Shown here piece by piece: positions 32,899-44,139 of a stretch of 64,000 nt of DNA. Origin of the DNA: Tenodera sinensis (taxonomy: Eukaryota; Arthropoda; Insecta; Mantodea; Mantidae); the NCBI GenBank assembly GCA_030765045.1, contig CM060974.1, positions 49,228,839 through 49,292,838 on the forward strand, given 5' to 3'. How positions within the stretch are numbered: the first letter of the stretch is position 1; every line of letters begins with the position of its first letter. The position numbers and the translations under genes were made by a program. Under the pieces are notes generated by a model, which saw only the letters and a program-made list of their open reading frames with translations, did not search any database and was not told where the DNA came from.

Positions 32899-33199
32899 AT
32901 GTGTACGTACAGACTGTTGTCATGGTGACAGAACCAAATGTGTTGAAAGAGACAGTTTGGGATAAGTTGCATCGGAGTCAGTCTTGAAGTGCAGCAATTT
33001 TAGTGAGTGTTGAGTGACTGTATCATCAAAGCCAGCTAATTGTGAGACAGAGTTGTATATCAAGGTTACGAGAAAATAGAACATCTGTGAATTGGAAGTA
33101 CATGAAGAACTGTAGATTGTGATAATGATGTTAAAAGAGAACTTCGTTTTGTGCTTCAGTTTTAGAAGAGTTGGACTTTGTTGTCACATTGTCAGGCTG

Positions 33200-34560
33200 G
33201 TATCAGAAGTGCAATGTAAACACCACTTTGGAGAAAGTGATGGAAGAATTATTAATGGAAAAATGGAGACAAAATAGAATCTGAGATGGCAGCAGATGAA
33301 GATAGAAATTAAGGATGTGAAAGAAGAAATGAAGACAAATGAATTCCGGAGTGGACAGAATGGGAAGCCAACTGACAGCACTAAATTCTACAATAGAGAA
33401 GATTGAGGTGGAAATGGACGGTGTAAAGGAGGAAATTAAGACTTAAATGACTGAGGTGAAGATGGAGCTATTGGCAAAATTGATGTAACAACTGATCTTT
33501 GTGAAGGAAGGCATGGAAGAACTGTGCAGGAGGAGGAAAACCTCTGCCAGTGCGCTAACATTGTGAAGGACATTGGGTATCCCTGGAAGGAAGAGTTGAT
33601 GGCATCATCAAGGAATAAGATGCCAGGGACTACACGGTAGTGTGCACCTAGGGAATTAGCACGTAGCAACTAAGTTAACAGTTACGCCCATCTTGGAGAG
33701 TGGAAGTGTATGGCATGGATACAAAGAGCCAACACAGAGATGTCTGCAATGATCCCCTAGTGAAGTGTGTTGGGGATGTGGCCAATCAGTACACATTGTG
33801 AAGGACTCAGCAGGACAGCCTATGATCGAGTAAGGATCGACTTGGCATGAGATGTGAAGGAACTCTTTGAGTCATCTATCAAATGATGCTGTATCTTGCA
33901 GATAGAAGAATGGAGGACATCATCACATCAGGATACATGGGAAGCTGTGCCATGTAGTAGAGGACACAAATACAGCCAACACCATGATCTGACCAGATGT
34001 GGCAGAGGACATGCCAACGAGGTAATAGATCAACCCCACAAGATTATGACACAATCAAGTGATACCTTGCCAGTGGAGAAGCGGTCCTGGCTGTTTTTAA
34101 GCTTGGGACAGAGGGAGTTCATTACAAGAGTGGCTGAGGAGGTGATGTTGGAACTGGCTCTCAGGAGCCATGAAGGCGGTGGGGGGGGGGTCATTGTTGG
34201 TAGGAGGATCCTGCAAGTAGACAAGATGAGATGCTGCACAGGAGCCCCAGTGAGCATTTTGGGCTCAGTTGGGTAACACTGGTAGAGGTTACCATTGGAC
34301 ACACCAGGAATTATGTGGCTGCCAAGATGCACCAGTAGCCAGCAGTCATACAACCACACGGGCTGTTTTCTTATTGTGCACAGATGGCCCATCAATGTAC
34401 ATGGATGAAGGGCAACAAAAGGAAGACCCTTCAACTGGTGAGGCTGCCACAACGGTTTCAAGCAGAATGGCATACACCATCCGAGGGGTACCCAAAGCTT
34501 TTACCAAGAATTATGCTACCTGGAGAAGAGGTTTGATGGCAAAGTCTACCACATCTTGAG
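33200..34560 (+). pseudogene. Gypsy-type gag (coiled coil, CCHC) and protease remnant
   Basis: After the left LTR several frames encode charged heptad-like sequence (LNSTIEKIEVEMDGVKEEI near 33381-33437), typical of a gag coiled coil. Near 33759-33805 the knuckle CWGCGQSVHIVKDS appears, with the last Cys replaced by Ser. The frame 33896-34276 holds a protease-like C-terminal block: EFITRVAEEVMLELAL, then VGRRILQVDK. This recalls the segment after the catalytic Asp in gypsy proteases; the DTG/DSG motif itself is not seen. Multiple stops show a dead copy. Function is inferred from order and motif shape. Confidence 0.55.
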
Positions 34561-35008
34561 GTTAGCTTGAGGGAAAATATTGGTGGTTCATTTGGTTCGT
34601 CTGGTCAACTAGGAGCAGTGTGACACCTGCAGACGCTGGCAGACATCAAAGCGAGCAAAGGTGAGCCTGGCTCATGTTACTGCTATGAATATGTGACTGA
34701 GAATAATCATTGCGGTGGAAAAAAGGAGTTCCGGAAGTTTTGCAATGCTTATGTCTGCTGGCTTGCTTATGAATTTCGAGAAAAGTCTGTGCAGCCATCC
34801 CTGGCATACAAGCTTGTGGGACACAAGTGTGCAGGCAGATTTTGAGACAGAAAGGGAGAGTGGTTGTTAGTTTGTACAAGACAGCTGTTAGCAGTGCATG
34901 TGTGTGTGTGCTGAGAGAACTGCATGTTGACACACAGTTTGGGATATGTCGCATAGGCATCAGTTTTGAAGTGGAGGAGTTTTAGTGAGTGTTGAGTGAT
35001 TGTATTGT

Positions 35009-35373
35009 TCTTTACCTGATCACCCACTCCTTATGTAAGTATTACACCTGTTAGGACTTAAAAGCTAGTGCCTAGGGTCAGATGCATGTCGGGGAGTACA
35101 GAAATCTATGGACCAGAGTGTAGACCTGGAAGCAGGTGGCCAGCCAAGCACCAGGCAGGGTAGTGAGGAAAAGAATATGAAATGAAGGCAAAATCAATGA
35201 ATGGAAAGGTGATAATGGAACAACTGATGTAATGAGTGGCAGGGGAACCCAGAGAAAACCTGCCCTGACACAGCTTAGTCCACCATGAACACCACGTGCA
35301 GGTCCCTGGAATCTAACCCGGGCTGCCTGGGTGGTAGGAAAATGCTCTAACCGCTCGGCCATGGTTCAGCCGG
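35009..35373 (-). mobile_element. SINE S3, tRNA-derived, complete
   Basis: A perfect 9-bp target-site duplication TTGTATTGT flanks it (35000-35008 and 35374-35382). On the minus strand it starts with a Ser/Leu-type tRNA-like head (TGGCCGAGCGGTTAGAGC, then GGTTAGATTCC), followed by a body of about 290 bp. It interrupts the right LTR; LTR sequence resumes after it. Confidence 0.82.
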
Positions 35374-35649
35374 TTGTATTGTCAAATGTTAATATCACAC
35401 ATGCAATACCATAACTAATTAGATACATTTTAACTTTTTTCACTGTGAGTTACAGTTCGCTTAGCACCTTCAAGTATTCTATACCACTCATAATTACACA
35501 GGTATTTGTATATTTTATCTTTGTAAAATTTATTGTGATACTTGTGTGTAACTGCTTATTCTTCACAAGTCAGTTCTCACTTTAAATTGTACTACAGATT
35601 TTCAAACAAAGAGAGTAGCTCTAAATTACAACACATTGGAAATGAAGTC

Positions 35650-37185
35650 TTAACCAAATTGAAACACTGGTCTAAAGCAAATAGTTAACAGAGGTAAAAC
35701 CAACTACCAGATTTCACTCTCAGCCACAAAGAACCAACCATTAACTTTCACTATAATAGTGTTCCATTACATAAAACATGAAACTACATGCTTAGGAGTA
35801 ACTCTAGATACCAAATTAACGTAAGAAAAACATACCACGCATCTCCACCAAAACAAATACTCGGATATCATTACTAAAATGACTAGCTGGGGAAAAAAAG
35901 AGTCTCATGAGATGTACTAAGTACTACGTACACAACATATATATTACCAATCGTCACATACTGCTGTGAAATATCACAGCAAATGATAAAACATTAAACG
36001 AAACACAAAATAAAGCCCTACGACTAATTACAGGAGCAGTGAAGACAGCACCTATTGAACCAATGGAAATTTTAGCCAACATTCCTACTCTAAAAAACTG
36101 AAATAGAAGAAAGAGGCCTAATCCATTAGGAAAAATTAATCAGGTTACCAAACAATAATTGGGACACCTATCAACCAACAAACAGACTAAAAAAAACAGA
36201 GAAGCTATATCACAGAAGTTAAAAAAATAAAACAATAATTAAACATTCCTACATTAACAGAAACTGTAATATTATCCCAAAACCCACCTCAGTTATCATC
36301 CATGGAACATTTAACCTTATCAGAAGAAATAAAAAGATCAGACATACACTGATCTTATGAAAGCGATAACCTTAGAAACTATTCACACCAAATATCCAAG
36401 CCAAGATTGGCTACACATATTCACTGACTGATCATTAATGTTGCTACATGAAGGTGCAGGGGCAGGAGCCACAGACAGGTAAATTATTGTCCTACAAACC
36501 ACTAGGATTTGGAACAACAAATTCTGATGAAGAACTAAGCTATATTATCATTACTATAATTTATTGTATCGAATTGACAGATTCCAAAAAGGAGTAATAT
36601 TGTCAGATTCACAAGCAGCCAGAACATCACTAAAATCAACAAAAGTCTTAGAATGTACAAAAATCACAATACAACTCATAAAGTTAAACAAATGAATTGT
36701 TCTCCATTGGATACTGGTGGCGCACTGTGGAATACTTGGTAATGAAACAGCTGACGCACTAGCCAAGAAAAGTAGTACGCACCATTTCAGACCCACAGAA
36801 AAATTATCCTTCCACTCTGTCAGAGGACTCGTTAAATTACAAATCAAACCAAAAACTAAAGCTTTATATAGAAAACACTGCAAACAAAATATGAAAAGAG
36901 ATTTGCCAAAACCAAAATATAATACCTGATGCACCAAGGAAATCAGCAGTAGCAGCATTCAGATTGCTCACAGCACATGACTGCATTGCAAAACACCTCC
37001 ATAGAATCAGAATTTTACAATCACCCAACTGTCTACTATGCAGTTAAATGAAGAAATGGACTACCACCATCTCAAGGAATGCTGAGTAGTTCCAAAAGAC
37101 ACCATCTTTGAAAAATACTGGAGTACAAGAGAACAAATGACTTCATTGTCAAATGTTTGACATTAGCAACCAGACAACCAACATT
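35650..37185 (+). pseudogene. LINE-C fragment 1: RT C-terminus, RNase H, C-terminal region
   Basis: Conceptual reading gives YQISLSATKNQP and CLGVTLDTKLT (near 35700-35820), NKALRLITGAVKTAPIEPM (near 36010-36065), then IFTD with a stop where TDGS is expected (near 36419). A DSQAARTSL block follows near 36605. The open frame 36717-36929 starts at VAHCGILGNETADALAKK, the last RNase H motif. The C-terminal region ends near 37160 (EKYWSTREQMTSLSN). Stops are frequent. It resembles the tail at 16560-16925 and belongs to an RNase H-bearing LINE. Confidence 0.75.
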
Positions 37186-37189
37186 GTTT

Positions 37190-37760
37190 ATTTGCTAATA
37201 TAGTCATCTGATTCCAAAGTCGCAATTCAAGGTATAATGTCAACAGATTATCCAAAAACTGCAACAGTATATGAACTATAATATACTAATCCAATTACAA
37301 ACATAACAACAATATTTTTCCAATGGATTCCAGCTCATTGTGGAATAACTGGCAATGAATTAGCAGACATGCTAGCAAAAAAAAAGATACAAAATCATAA
37401 AGTAAAATTCCATTTGTGTCAATTAAGTACATAATAAAAAATACATTCACAGTGAAATTTGAAAGATCCTCTTTTGAAAATTTCATATGGCAAGAAATGA
37501 ATACAAATATTCAGTTCAATCCCAAACTTTCCAAGAAAATCAATTGTCACTATTTTTCGTCTTGTCATAGGCTGTGATTGTTTCAAACACCTAATCAAAA
37601 TAGGATTAGTAACCACTCCCCTATGTATGTTGTGCACCAAAGAAGAGGATATGGATAAAAACCATCTAGCATATGTGAAGGTGTAAAGATCCTAGAAGAT
37701 TTATTCTCCATATATTGGGAAGCCAGATGGAGAATAATTTTATTATTAACTCTAGAGCAT
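37190..37760 (+). pseudogene. LINE-C fragment 2: RNase H end and C-terminal Cys-His motif
   Basis: Immediately after fragment 1, DSKVAIQGI (near 37212) is followed by FFQWIPAHCGITGNELADML (near 37315-37375). Then come FRLVIGCDCFKHLIKIGL (near 37554-37605) and CMLCTKEEDMDKNHL. It is a second, separately truncated copy of the same LINE group in the same orientation, so the two form a head-to-tail pair. Its frame is broken by several stops. Confidence 0.75.
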
Positions 37761-37978
37761 TAGATACACACGCATGCATGCACACTAACACACACACATA
37801 CAGTTTATACCACCAACCAAAAATCTGTGTTTTGTTAATTAAAGGATTCTGTCACATTATATAGCACTTTGTAACTTTGCGGCTCTGATTATCAATCTCA
37901 GCTATCAGCTTATACTAAGGTTATTTGTTTACTGGAAGGGCTTTCATATTTACAGCCTGGAATAAAAATGTTACACTT

Positions 37979-38031
37979 CTAAAGTAAAAACAAATTAGAA
38001 ACTAATTAGTTTCTAATTGTTTTTACTTTAG
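37979..38031. repeat. 53-bp near-perfect palindrome
   Basis: CTAAAGTAAAAACAAATTAG and the complementary right half differ by a single missing base, with the centre AACTAATTAGTT. It may be a fused pair of transposon ends or a tiny MITE. Confidence 0.85.
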
Positions 38032-38599
38032 ATTCTTGTTGCTTCACTGTTAATAGCTTCATTATTTCCTTATGTTACACTTCACTTATGCAGAACTAGC
38101 AAATATGCATTACATCTATGGTAGCATGTGACGAAATGCAAAAAGGGTATGCTAAGCTATACCCAAAGAGGCAGGTGCCTCATCACAACACCTTTACTGC
38201 TGTACATTAACTACGAGAAACCAGAACTTCCCAAAAATAAGTGCATTGCTTGTGAGGCCAGAGAAAAATGTAGGAACAGTGGCTCTAGAAGGGAAGCTTA
38301 TCGACTGGGTCCATAATTCTCCATTCACAACAGCAATAGCTCATGACTTCGGTTACTAGAATTCTGCATGAACAGTAGTTATATCTATATCATCTCTTCC
38401 AAGTTGAAGAACTGGGGCCAGATGACTTTGCACCTCAATTACAGTTGCTTCAGTGGTTTCTTCATACATATCTTAATCAACCAAGATTTCCTACCACCAT
38501 ATTATGGAGGGACGAGAAGGGTTTTTACACAAGAGGACATGTTTAACACATAAATCACAATTGTCTACAGGAAAACCCTAGAGCTACTAGAGTTGAAAA

Positions 38600-39345
38600 T
38601 TATCAACACCAGATTGTAGTGAACATTTTGGCTGGTATTGTGAACGAGACTCATAGAGCCCTAATTACTATTTATTTATGCCAACAAACTTACTGTTGGT
38701 GTTTTTAAACACACAAGCCGTGTGTGGGCAAAGTCTCTGATGTGAGACTGCCTTTGTGGTTTACCAGGAGAAATACGAACTGGTTTGAGAATTTAATGCC
38801 ATCCTGGCAGTTTGTCACAATAGCTCAGTGGTAGAGCAGCCGCCCGGTAAGCAGAAGGTCTGTGGTTCAAATCCCAGTTGTGGCATTGAATTTTTAAGTT
38901 TCAGTTCTACCTCTCATAGAGCCCTATATACTACCTCCATGTTTGATGGCCCACATTTATCTACAGTTATTGCAACATACTTTACTACAATTTCTGGAAG
39001 ATGTTCCTCTAGGAATTTGCCAGTTAATGTGGTTCCAAGGCGTCATTCCGGTGATATAAGGGATATCCTAAGTGTAACGTATCCTCATCACTTCATTAGT
39101 ACAGGAGCACCAATATCATGGTCAGCATGTTCACCAGATCTAAACTTTTGGATTTTTTCCCTTAAGGACATGTTCAGGCTTTTGTGTATGAGACACCAGT
39201 GAATAGTGAAGGGGAACTAATGGCCAGGATTTTTGTAGCATTTGGTATTAGTTGTGTTATGCCCGTTAGTTTTAATGAACTTGCCAATCATTACTACAAC
39301 ACTATCAACTATGCTCCGAAGTTCAACAATGTTTGTCAATAACAT
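38600..39345 (+). pseudogene. Tc1/mariner-superfamily transposase remnant, split by SINE S2
   Basis: The reading before the SINE is HQIVVNILAGIVNETHRAL. After the SINE duplication the frame 38928-39202 resumes with LYTTSMFDGPHL, and includes GAPISWSACSPDLNFWIF with the third acidic site region. A shifted frame then continues FVYETPVNSEGELMARIF to NYAPKFNNVCQ (about 39178-39340). Parts between GPHL and SVTYPHHF are scrambled. The second Asp block is not clear. The order matches insect Tc1/mariner-type proteins that end soon after SPDLNPLDF. Confidence 0.7.
38664..38912 (-). mobile_element. SINE S2 copy 2, full length (249 bp), antisense tRNA promoter
   Basis: A perfect 14-bp target-site duplication CTCATAGAGCCCTA flanks it (38650-38663 and 38913-38926). 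The A/T tail, read on the minus strand as GGCATAAATAAATAGTAAT, is at 38664-38682. The tRNA-like unit (A box TAGCTCAGTGG near 38821, B box GGTTCAAATCCC near 38864, then TTTTT) lies on the plus strand, opposite to the tail. It interrupts a Tc1-like transposase remnant. Confidence 0.88.
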
Positions 39346-40003
39346 GTATTGTAGATCGTTAAAGAGTTTGACCTACTTCAGAGCACATATATATTTAGTG
39401 CCATGTATTTAAATCAAGACATACAAGAGAGTTTTGTGTTGTTGTATTGTATAAAATTAAAGATACACATATTTCAAAACTCTCTTAGTGCCTTGTAATA
39501 GAAATGAGACTGAAGTTGAGAAGTGTTGACAGACTGTGGACAGCCCAAGGTGTCTTATGTGTACCTACCCTTGTCAGGGCGTAATCACTGTAATAATGGA
39601 ATGTGGTGACGGGTGTAATTGAGGTTGAGGTAGTGGCACAAGATAACATGATTTGACTCTCAATGGCTGCAGTATAGTAAAAATGCTTAGCAACCTGTTT
39701 GATGCAATTTCATCTGACCAGATGCAGTGTTTCAAACACAAATTGCCTCTGGCTTGATAAGATATTTAGGAACATACAGTCACTATTAGAAAATAATTGA
39801 ATAGATCCCCTTAATCACGTCTTAAAACTGGTGTTATTTTAACTCACCCATATTTATTGTTTCTAAAATATACTCTAATTCTGGTTTCCAAATAATGTTT
39901 ACTTTTGCCAATGTAAACTCTATCACAATACAAACAGCTAAATTGAAAATACCTGATTTTGTATAATTTGAAATGTTATCCTGTTTAGTAAAGTTTAGCA
40001 AAC
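39346..40003. other. Intron 2, unassigned DNA
   Basis: No recognised feature. Part may be the 3' end of the Tc1-like element. Confidence 0.35.
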
Positions 40004-40014
40004 TTTTTATATTG

Positions 40015-40189
40015 TTTAAGAGGTAGAACTGGAACTTAAAAATTCAATGCCACAACTGGGATTTGAACCACAGACCTTCCGCTGTGGCATTGAATTTTTA
40101 AGTTCCAGTTCTACCTCTTAAACTTTGCCCACACACGGCTTGTGTGTTTAAAAACACCAACAGTAAGTTTGTTGGCATAAATAAATAAT
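40015..40189 (+). mobile_element. SINE S2 copy 3, inverted-duplication form
   Basis: A perfect 11-bp target-site duplication TTTTTATATTG flanks it (40004-40014 and 40190-40200). It ends in the ATAAATAAATAATAA-type tail. The first 41 bases and their exact complement at 40083-40123 form a perfect inverted repeat around a 28-nt spacer that holds the reversed B box. Most of the tRNA-like unit and middle segment are missing. Confidence 0.88.
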
Positions 40190-40344
40190 AATTTTTATAT
40201 TGTATTTATTAGGAGGATGCAAAATTATTCCATATTCCGTGAACATTCTTGAAATATTTTTATTAGCCCAAGGATGCTAAGTATATTATTTAAAAGTGCA
40301 ATCGTTGTTTATTTTCTTGAGGGTAGAAGCTTCTTTTACAGTCT

Positions 40345-40734
40345 TTGATATTTAAATTTCTCTATCTTTTTATGTGCAAAATAGTATGGAAAGAGATATT
40401 CAGTAAAAGGGCAACCCTGAAAATATTGCACAAAGACAAAGGAAACACGGAAAATATGATACTCTTACAGAAGGGTGGTACTGGAAAATATTCTATTCAG
40501 AATGTTTATGAAAATATTGACAAACAAACTGACAGACATCACCCAGATAGCATACCAGAAAGCCAATTGGGATTCAGTAAGGGAAAGTCCGCCCTGCAAG
40601 TAGCCTCAGCACAATTACAAGGGATCAAAGCTCTAGAAGAGGGTTGCACAATGGCAGTCCAAGTCTTTAGAATCACAGTTACAGTCAGCTTTCAGTGCAC
40701 ATTTTATTGTGAAATATGGAAGAAATTTAAGTAG
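40345..40734 (+). pseudogene. Possible LINE reverse-transcriptase fragment
   Basis: The open frame has IPESQLGFSKGKSALQVA (near 40549-40602). It resembles the LPE-QFGFR-G-ST motif at the end of the RT fingers in jockey- and RTE-type LINEs, preceded by a possible NVYENI helix. Before and after this core nothing matches clearly, and the polymerase site is absent. The call depends on one motif. Confidence 0.4.
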
Positions 40735-40951
40735 ATTATCAATTTCCTGTGGATAATAACACGATCTCTTTTTATTTTCTAAACTTAATAAGAAAATCAT
40801 ATTAAAAACAGCATTTTGTAATACAAAAGGAGTTTGTAACAACCCTCTTATGAAGTTTTCCTTGCTGTGGACCCTCTACAGTGCCAACATACAGTGTTAG
40901 CCATCTATGTGTATGAATGAGTATGTAAAAACTGAAATATAAAGTGTTAAA

Positions 40952-43208
40952 ATGCCCAACGTGGTATCTTCCAAAGTACACTGGTACAGCAATGGATCCA
41001 GAATATATCAGGACTCACCAGTGATGGGAAAATCGTTTTCTGAAAATTATGCAATAAATAGGTTCGTACTTAACGAATCTGTAGAAACATCTAACAAAAT
41101 TGTGTTTCAGTATTTGGCACAAAATTCTCATTTTGCTGTAACTGTAAAACTCTCCTCCATTTATTTTGTGCAGGTTTCAGATGAAAAGAAATCTCATATT
41201 GACCAGCACATCAACGGTAATGGCCATAAAGCTAGAGCTTCCCAGACTGCACTAAAGAAACAAACTTTGTTGACAAGCTTCCTCCATCTACAGGTGAAGC
41301 TAGTTTTAATATGGATCTTTGCAAAGCTTTGGTAGCTGCTAACATCCCTTGGATGTACAGAATCTGATTTTCAAAGGATTCTTACAGTGCAGGTATTCCA
41401 TTCCATCTGAATCCACTTTAGGAAAAAGAAATTGTCTAAATTCTACATGTGAGACCCCTCTGCAATTAATTCGTGAAAGCTTAGGGAATTCCTGCATTTG
41501 GTTGTGTGTAGACGAAACTACTGTTGCAATGGGGAGGTATATGGGAAATATAATTGTTGGTAAAATGGATCCACATGGGGCTGTATTTTGTATAAGCCCT
41601 CTCAAGTAATTCCAAATGTAAATATAGAGGCAACAGGAAGCCCCCTGAAGTTAGAATATAGGCAGCGTAGGCTGACTTCTTTTGTTCATTGTGATACAAT
41701 GAAGGAGGAGGAATTGACTGATCGATAGTGTAATGACGAAAAGTAGTGTATATCGTGAAGTAAGAGAAAAAAAACCCTGTGAATTTGATGTAATCCTCAT
41801 AAAAGGAACCGTATCGCCAGTGAAATTAATTGAAATAAACTAATTGCTATGATTTTGAAAGGAATATTGACTTTTCACAATTGTTGGCTGTACCTAGCCA
41901 TTTTGTTAATTAGCGTTTAAGTCCGCCATGTTTAGCGAGAAATTTGTAAAAGTGATTTATGAGAAGGCTGACAAGTTTTGAGCGCTAATAAAATGTTTAA
42001 GACATTATTCTGGGGAGTAATGTTGGTTCTTTCATCAATATAATATATGCGTGCTACTGTGATAATATTAATAGAATCTTATTGCTCTCTGACTCATGCT
42101 AGGCTGCGAGGATAAAAACTTCATTAAGACTGTCACACAAATACCCGTCACACTCCTACAAATGATCGTAAAATCCAAATATAGTAACAAAGGAACAATA
42201 TTAATAGTAATAATAATATAATAGTGACAGTGACGCAAACAAGAACAATAACAATAGTAATAATAGTAATTTAATAATTGTTCCACATGTGAACCCTCAT
42301 CCCAGTATCTGCTCTGTTCAAAACAGAGTCAACAGTGAAACTTGCTTATTTTGTTAATAAGAATCTTAAATTACTTTTCTTAAATGGAATTGATTTCAAA
42401 CTTCTTCTTTGTATGATGCTGCATCTTACATGGTTGCTGCTTCACCTCTCCTGGAGACCTTTTATCCAAATTTAATTCACATTACCTGTTTAGCCCATGC
42501 ACTACACAGAGTTGCTGAAACCATCCTAGATGAATTTCTCCAAGTTGTCGTGTGTCAAACATGAAAATAGTCTTCTGTAAATCCCCTTGAAGAGTAGCAT
42601 TGTTTTGAAAAACAATTCCTTCTGTTCCCCTCCATCCTGAACCTGTAATTAATTGGTGGGGCATCTGGATTTACGCTGTTGTGTATTATGTTGAACATTT
42701 GGAAGTAAGAGCCAGTGTTGTAAATGGATTGGTAGGTGATAATATGGCATGTGTGTGAGTTGTAAAAGAACTATTTCAGGATAGCAAAAGAAAAACATTG
42801 TTTATATGCAGTCCAAATTTTACCTCCTTGCATTACGAAACTTGAAGCAATGGGAAAGCCCCTTCCCGAGCAAATTGGCATCATTAGGGAAGTAGAAACC
42901 AAAGTTAATATGGCAGTGGGGAGAGTTGTTGACAAAGTAGAGATAAGTGGAGTGCATTGATGAAAAAGTATGCTGGGTTTTCTGTTTTGAAAAATGTATG
43001 CGATGTGCTGAATGGTGAGGTTGTAAGTCTGCCAACTCAAATTAACATGTCAAATTTAGCAAAATTTATATGTGCCACAATCACTTCAGTTTCGGTGGAT
43101 CGGTCCTTTTCAGCTTATAAAATGGTTATATCAGAGAGAAGATGCAGTTTAACACCAGAAAATTTGGAAAAACTAATAGTGATATATTGTAAGGCCAATT
43201 ATAAATAG
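40952..43208 (+). pseudogene. hAT-type transposase remnant (CGGBP1-like subgroup)
   Basis: The N-terminal frame (40952-41335) has a BED-like His segment, SHIDQHINGNGHKARA. A broken middle follows: LCKALVAANIP (near 41320), IPSESTLGKRN (near 41397), then IRESLGNSCIWLCVDETT holding the first catalytic Asp (near 41469-41520), and GKMDPHGAVFC. After about 0.75 kb of AT-rich insertion, YDAASYMVAASPLLETFYP and ITCLAHALHRVAE occur near 42413-42520. The hAT dimerisation block VDRSFSAYKMVISERRC (near 43096-43146) closes the frame at 43208. This matches hAT proteins of insects and CGGBP1 relatives. Stops and shifts make it a pseudogene; terminal repeats were not located. Confidence 0.8.
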
Positions 43209-44139
43209 GGCACAAAATACTGTAACCATTAATAACTGAGATTTTAAATTAATCAAAAGCTGAAATAAAAAACAAAACGTATCTGTATAGTAAATGTCTT
43301 TTTTTCCCCGTTGTATTGTTATAACTGTATAACCTTATTGGACTGTCATTTCATTTAGGATTGCTCTTATGGAGAAAAGAAATATCACTGTATATTTCGC
43401 AAATGAATGTTCTGTTAAGGACAATAAACACTTACTGGTTGTAGCCATTAAAACTTTTTTATATCCCTGTTAATTTTTGCTATTGAATTTAACATATGTG
43501 TGAATTCTTGTGTTATTTGTTAGTTATTAATGTGACAGACCTAATTATCTTTCCAAGTTCTACAAAATTTAAAGAACTTAAAATTGCATTTCTAGGATCT
43601 ATTTTGAAGTTTTTAAAACCTTTTTTAGGTGCCTAAATGATAAGTTTTAACAGCCTAAAAATTCCATGTCTTAATTTTCCTTCACTTTATTTAGCACTTC
43701 AATCAATAAGTTAAACATTAGCATAACAATTTTTAGGCTTTATATTTTATTCTGGTAACTTGTTATACATTTCTTATCCAAAGCTCTCCAGTGAAATGTT
43801 ACTAGGTGAAACAACAACTGTACTTAGCTAGTTGCATAATCATCACACATTACCCATAGTTGTACAAATATATGAGTGATTACCTTTACACTTTTATTCC
43901 AGAAAATGTTTTGAAACAGACAGGCTGATTACTTGCTTACATTTATTACAATGTTTCAAATTAGAAATCCCATATTACTTCTAATTGAACATATAAGACC
44001 ATATCCAAAGAATTGTAACTCTTTCATGAACTCAATCTCTCATGTGTATGTGGTGAACAAACATTAACATTCTCTCCCACTTGTTATTGTTTTCATCGCT
44101 GTGTTCTAGTACTTACAAATTGTTGTGTTTATATTTCAG
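43209..44139. other. Intron 2, unassigned 3' part, ending in the acceptor of the finger exon
   Basis: AT-rich DNA. The last bases, TTTATATTTCAG (44128-44139), form a good splice acceptor for the finger exon. Confidence 0.5.

Larger units (their letters stand above)
31690..35400 (+). mobile_element. LTR retroelement (gypsy-type gag and protease), both LTRs interrupted
   Basis: Two similar sequences flank a gag-protease remnant. The left LTR (about 31786-33026) is split by an alpha-beta repeat at 31947-32779. The right LTR (about 34656-35400) is split by SINE S3 at 35009-35373. Shared blocks: CTTGTGAATAT-like, CAGCTGTTAGCAGTG, ACAGTTTGGGATA, TTTTAGTGAGTGTTGAGTGA. Exact LTR ends are uncertain. 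No RT or integrase is present, so most of pol is deleted. It lies in the sense orientation in intron 2. Confidence 0.7.

Noticed and set aside
32790..32987. Open frame with a poly-CV segment
   Set aside because: It is produced by the GT microsatellite in the left LTR.
44081..44139. Start of the finger protein at 44081
   Set aside because: This stretch is intronic: a pyrimidine-rich acceptor ends at 44139, and the upstream exons join in phase at 44140.
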